Assembly (NCBI GenBank): GCA_019075905.1
Contig: JAGXAM010000010.1
Location: 1 to 64,000, forward strand
Source of the DNA: Hyphomicrobiales bacterium
GTDB taxonomy: Bacteria > Pseudomonadota > Alphaproteobacteria > Rhizobiales > Beijerinckiaceae
DNA length: 64,000 nt
Direction of reading: 5' to 3'
Under the pieces are notes generated by a model. It ran no database searches and was not told the origin of the DNA. It saw nothing but the letters and a program-made list of their open reading frames with translations. How positions within the stretch are numbered: position 1 is the first letter of the stretch; every line of letters starts with the position of its first letter. Below, piece after piece: positions 62,613 to 64,000 of the stretch. A program made the position numbers and the translations under genes.

Positions 62613-63608
62613 GTGACTGAACTTCCCTCCCATCGCTTTTGCGTCGCGCCCATGATGGAATGGACCGATCGCCATTGTCGTGCCCTGCATCGCACCATGT
62701 CGCGGCGGGCGATGCTCTATACCGAGATGGTCACCAGCGCTGCCATCATCCACGGCAATCCCGAGCGCCTGCTGGGGTTCTCGCCGCAGGAGCAACCGGT
62801 GGCGGTACAGCTTGGCGGCAGCGATCCGGACGAACTGGCGAAGGCCGCGCGCGTCGCTGCGGCCTTCGGCTATGTCGAAATCAACCTCAATGTCGGCTGC
62901 CCGTCCGACCGGGTGCAGAGCGGCGCCTTTGGCGCCTGCCTGATGCGCGAGCCGGCGCTGGTCGCCCGCTGTGTCACCGCCATGAAGTCGGCGGTCGATC
63001 TGCCGGTGACGGTCAAATGCCGGCTTGGTGTCGATGACCAGGACCCGCATGTCGCGCTGTTTGCCATGACCGAGGCTTTGGTGGCGGGAGGTGTCGACGC
63101 CCTGGTCGTCCATGCCCGCAAGGCCTGGCTCAAGGGTCTCAGCCCCAAGGAAAACCGCGATATTCCGCCGCTCGATTACGGGCTGGTGCATCGCCTGAAA
63201 CAGGCATTTCCGCAGCTTCCGGTTATTATCAACGGCGGCCTTGCCTCGCTGGAAGAGGTGCAGGCGCAGCTGGCCCATGTAGATGGCGTCATGCTCGGGC
63301 GCGCCGCCTATCATAACCCGATGTTGCTCCTCGGCGTTGATCCGCTGATCTTCGGAGATGAGGCGCCGTTCAAGGATGGCCATGCCGTGCTTCGCGCCTA
63401 CAAGCCCTATCTGGAGCGCGAACTGGCGCAAGGCACGCGTCTGGCGCTGATGACCCGCCACCTGCTCGGCATGTTCGCCGGCCAGCCCGGCGCCCGCGCC
63501 TTCCGCCGCCACCTCGCCGAACACGCCCATGCGCAAGATGCCGGTATCGAAGTCGTCGACGAGGCCATGGCCCTTGTAACCCCAGCACCACTCCCCAAAG
63601 CCGCCTGA
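62613..63608 (+). CDS. dusA: tRNA-dihydrouridine synthase A
   Basis: Flavoenzyme that reduces uridine to dihydrouridine in the D loop of tRNA. The 331-residue protein has the N-terminal FCVAPMMEWTDRHCR, the catalytic Cys in GAFGACLM (after VGCPSDRVQSG), and VIINGGL for phosphate binding, all typical of DusA. The start is a GTG at 62613. It follows tRNA-Glu by 16 bases and may be co-transcribed with it. Confidence 0.93.
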   Translation: MTELPSHRFCVAPMMEWTDRHCRALHRTMSRRAMLYTEMVTSAAIIHGNPERLLGFSPQEQPVAVQLGGSDPDELAKAARVAAAFGYVEINLNVGCPSDRVQSGAFGACLMREPALVARCVTAMKSAVDLPVTVKCRLGVDDQDPHVALFAMTEALVAGGVDALVVHARKAWLKGLSPKENRDIPPLDYGLVHRLKQAFPQLPVIINGGLASLEEVQAQLAHVDGVMLGRAAYHNPMLLLGVDPLIFGDEAPFKDGHAVLRAYKPYLERELAQGTRLALMTRHLLGMFAGQPGARAFRRHLAEHAHAQDAGIEVVDEAMALVTPAPLPKAA

Positions 63609-63640
63609 CCACCAGGCCGCCCGGGGGGCTGGAGCAGAGG

Positions 63641-63685
63641 TCCATCAAAACCCCCTGGATTGCTTCGCTTCGCTCGCAATGACGG
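63641..63685 (+). repeat. intergenic repeat, direct copy 1
   Basis: Starts TCCATCAAAACCCCCTGGAT and continues as a sequence of the form TTGCTTCGC...CTCGCAATGACGG. It is repeated directly at 63770 and, from the CTGGATTGC part on, inverted at 63706-63746. This type of GC-rich dispersed repeat between genes is familiar in many alphaproteobacteria; its function is unknown. Confidence 0.8.
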
Positions 63686-63705
63686 CGTTGGGTGGGTAAT
63701 CATCC

Positions 63706-63746
63706 CCGTCATTGCGAGGAGCAAAGCGACGAAGCAACCCAGGGGG
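63706..63746 (-). repeat. intergenic repeat, inverted copy
   Basis: Begins CCGTCATTGCGAGGAGCAAA and ends CAACCCAGGGGG, the reverse complement of copy 1 with a few changes (GCTTCG versus the longer CGTCGCTTTGCTCC). Copies 1 and this one face each other across 20 bases, so the RNA or single-stranded DNA could fold into a long hairpin. Confidence 0.8.
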
Positions 63747-63769
63747 CTCGCTGGGTGTTGCGGGAGAGA

Positions 63770-63814
63770 TCCATCAAAACCCCTGGGCTGCGTCGCTTCG
63801 CTCGCAATGTCGGG
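63770..63814 (+). repeat. intergenic repeat, direct copy 2
   Basis: Starts TCCATCAAAACCCCTGGGCT, almost the same as copy 1 over its first 20 bases, and continues CGTCGCTTCGCTCGCAATGT. A further shortened fragment, CTCGCAATGATGG, follows at about 63820. Downstream 63835-63902 shows no gene. Confidence 0.75.
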
Positions 63815-63902
63815 TAGGGCTCGCAATGATGGCGCGCGCTTGTTTTGATTCAGAATCGCTTGCGCATTTGCGCCTGGCGATCCTGCTTTTTCCCTCCTTG
63901 GG

Positions 63903-64000
63903 CTAAGGCCTTGCCACGAAGGCCAGCAGGAAGGCTGTTTCGGCCAGTTGCTGGGCGGCGCCGGCGACATCGCCGGTCTGGCCGCCGATATGCCGCGCGG
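63903..64000 (-). CDS. cobS: adenosylcobinamide-GDP ribazoletransferase, C-terminal end (gene runs beyond base 64000)
   Basis: The minus strand reads R-H-I-G-G-Q-T-G-D-V-A-G-A-A-Q-Q-L-A-E-T and then TAFLLAFVARP before a TAG stop at 63903-63905. GGQTGDVLGAAQQL is the conserved C-terminal motif of CobS, the membrane enzyme that joins adenosylcobinamide-GDP and alpha-ribazole in the last assembly step of cobalamin. Only about 31 codons are in the window, so completeness is unknown. It implies B12 synthesis or salvage, as needed by the ethylmalonyl-CoA pathway mutases. Confidence 0.85.
   Translation of the reverse strand, partial: ARHIGGQTGDVAGAAQQLAETAFLLAFVARP

Noticed and set aside
63835-63902. 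cobalamin riboswitch near cobS
   Set aside because: This is the 3' side of cobS, where a riboswitch would not act, and no B12-box-like sequence is visible.
1-64000. CRISPR arrays, prophage genes, toxin-antitoxin or restriction systems
   Set aside because: None seen: no regularly spaced repeats, no structural phage genes, no paired small toxin-antitoxin frames with recognisable motifs.

Overview
The window is a GC-rich stretch of what looks like a chromosome from an alphaproteobacterium, most likely of the order Hyphomicrobiales (Rhizobiales). This rests on gene order and gene content rather than on any database search. Examples are rpoZ-rsh-pdxJ-acpS, argS-SPOR-nagZ-scpAB-tatABC-serS-surE-pcm-nlpD, clpS-clpA after a phasin gene, rplM-rpsI-argC, an EipB-type envelope protein, an alphaproteobacterial short phosphatidylserine decarboxylase, and a methylsuccinyl-CoA dehydrogenase. 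Coding density is high, many neighbours overlap by 1-4 bases, and several starts appear to be TTG or GTG. I see no prophage, CRISPR array or defence island; the only mobile DNA is the edge of an IS481-type element at base 1.

Layout. 1-4394: IS481 end, then topA, a family-5 uracil-DNA glycosylase and a NYN-domain nuclease (minus strand). 4777-10304: rpoZ, rsh, pdxJ, acpS, trmJ-like, murI. 10324-12317: an MDR oxidoreductase, then a self-contained SRPBCC-MarR pair with its own promoter and operator. 12421-17340: psd, a molybdate/tungstate-type ABC transporter preceded by a ModE-like box, a short ModE-like regulator and a LysR regulator. 17343-26724: mostly minus-strand metabolic genes (HIT, FemAB-like, GDPD, RidA, Gfo/Idh/MocA, DUF202, metC, accC, accB, DsbA-like) around plus-strand eipB. 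26943-39119: the long housekeeping run from argS to an NlpD-like lipoprotein. 39340-46161: tRNA-Leu(GAG), lipB, phasin, clpSA, azlCD, an acyltransferase. 46343-53103: gyrA, coaD, two cyclophilins, queA, tgt. 53113-58663: dienelactone hydrolase family protein, EamA transporter, methylsuccinyl-CoA dehydrogenase, ParB-like protein, Crp/Fnr regulator with a DUF2892 membrane protein. 58822-64000: argC, rpsI, rplM, hom, tRNA-Glu, dusA, a small cluster of intergenic repeats and the 3' end of cobS.

How parts fit together. The phasin, the methylsuccinyl-CoA dehydrogenase (ethylmalonyl-CoA pathway) and the cobalamin gene at the right edge suggest an organism that stores polyhydroxyalkanoate and assimilates C2 units by the B12-dependent ethylmalonyl-CoA route. 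queA and tgt supply queuosine to tRNA. tatABC may export the twin-arginine dienelactone-hydrolase-like protein. SurE-Pcm-NlpD keeps the order known from E. coli.

Most notable observations: Tgt has lost all four residues that normally bind structural zinc while keeping its catalytic residues; a ModE-box-like site lies exactly between the -35 and -10 of the transporter operon, next to a ModE-like protein that lacks the molybdate-binding domain; GyrA carries Leu and Glu at the two main quinolone-resistance positions; perfect inverted repeats sit in the phasin and DUF2892-crp promoter regions. Nothing here is convincingly a wholly new multi-gene system; the zinc-less Tgt is the strongest candidate for something unusual.
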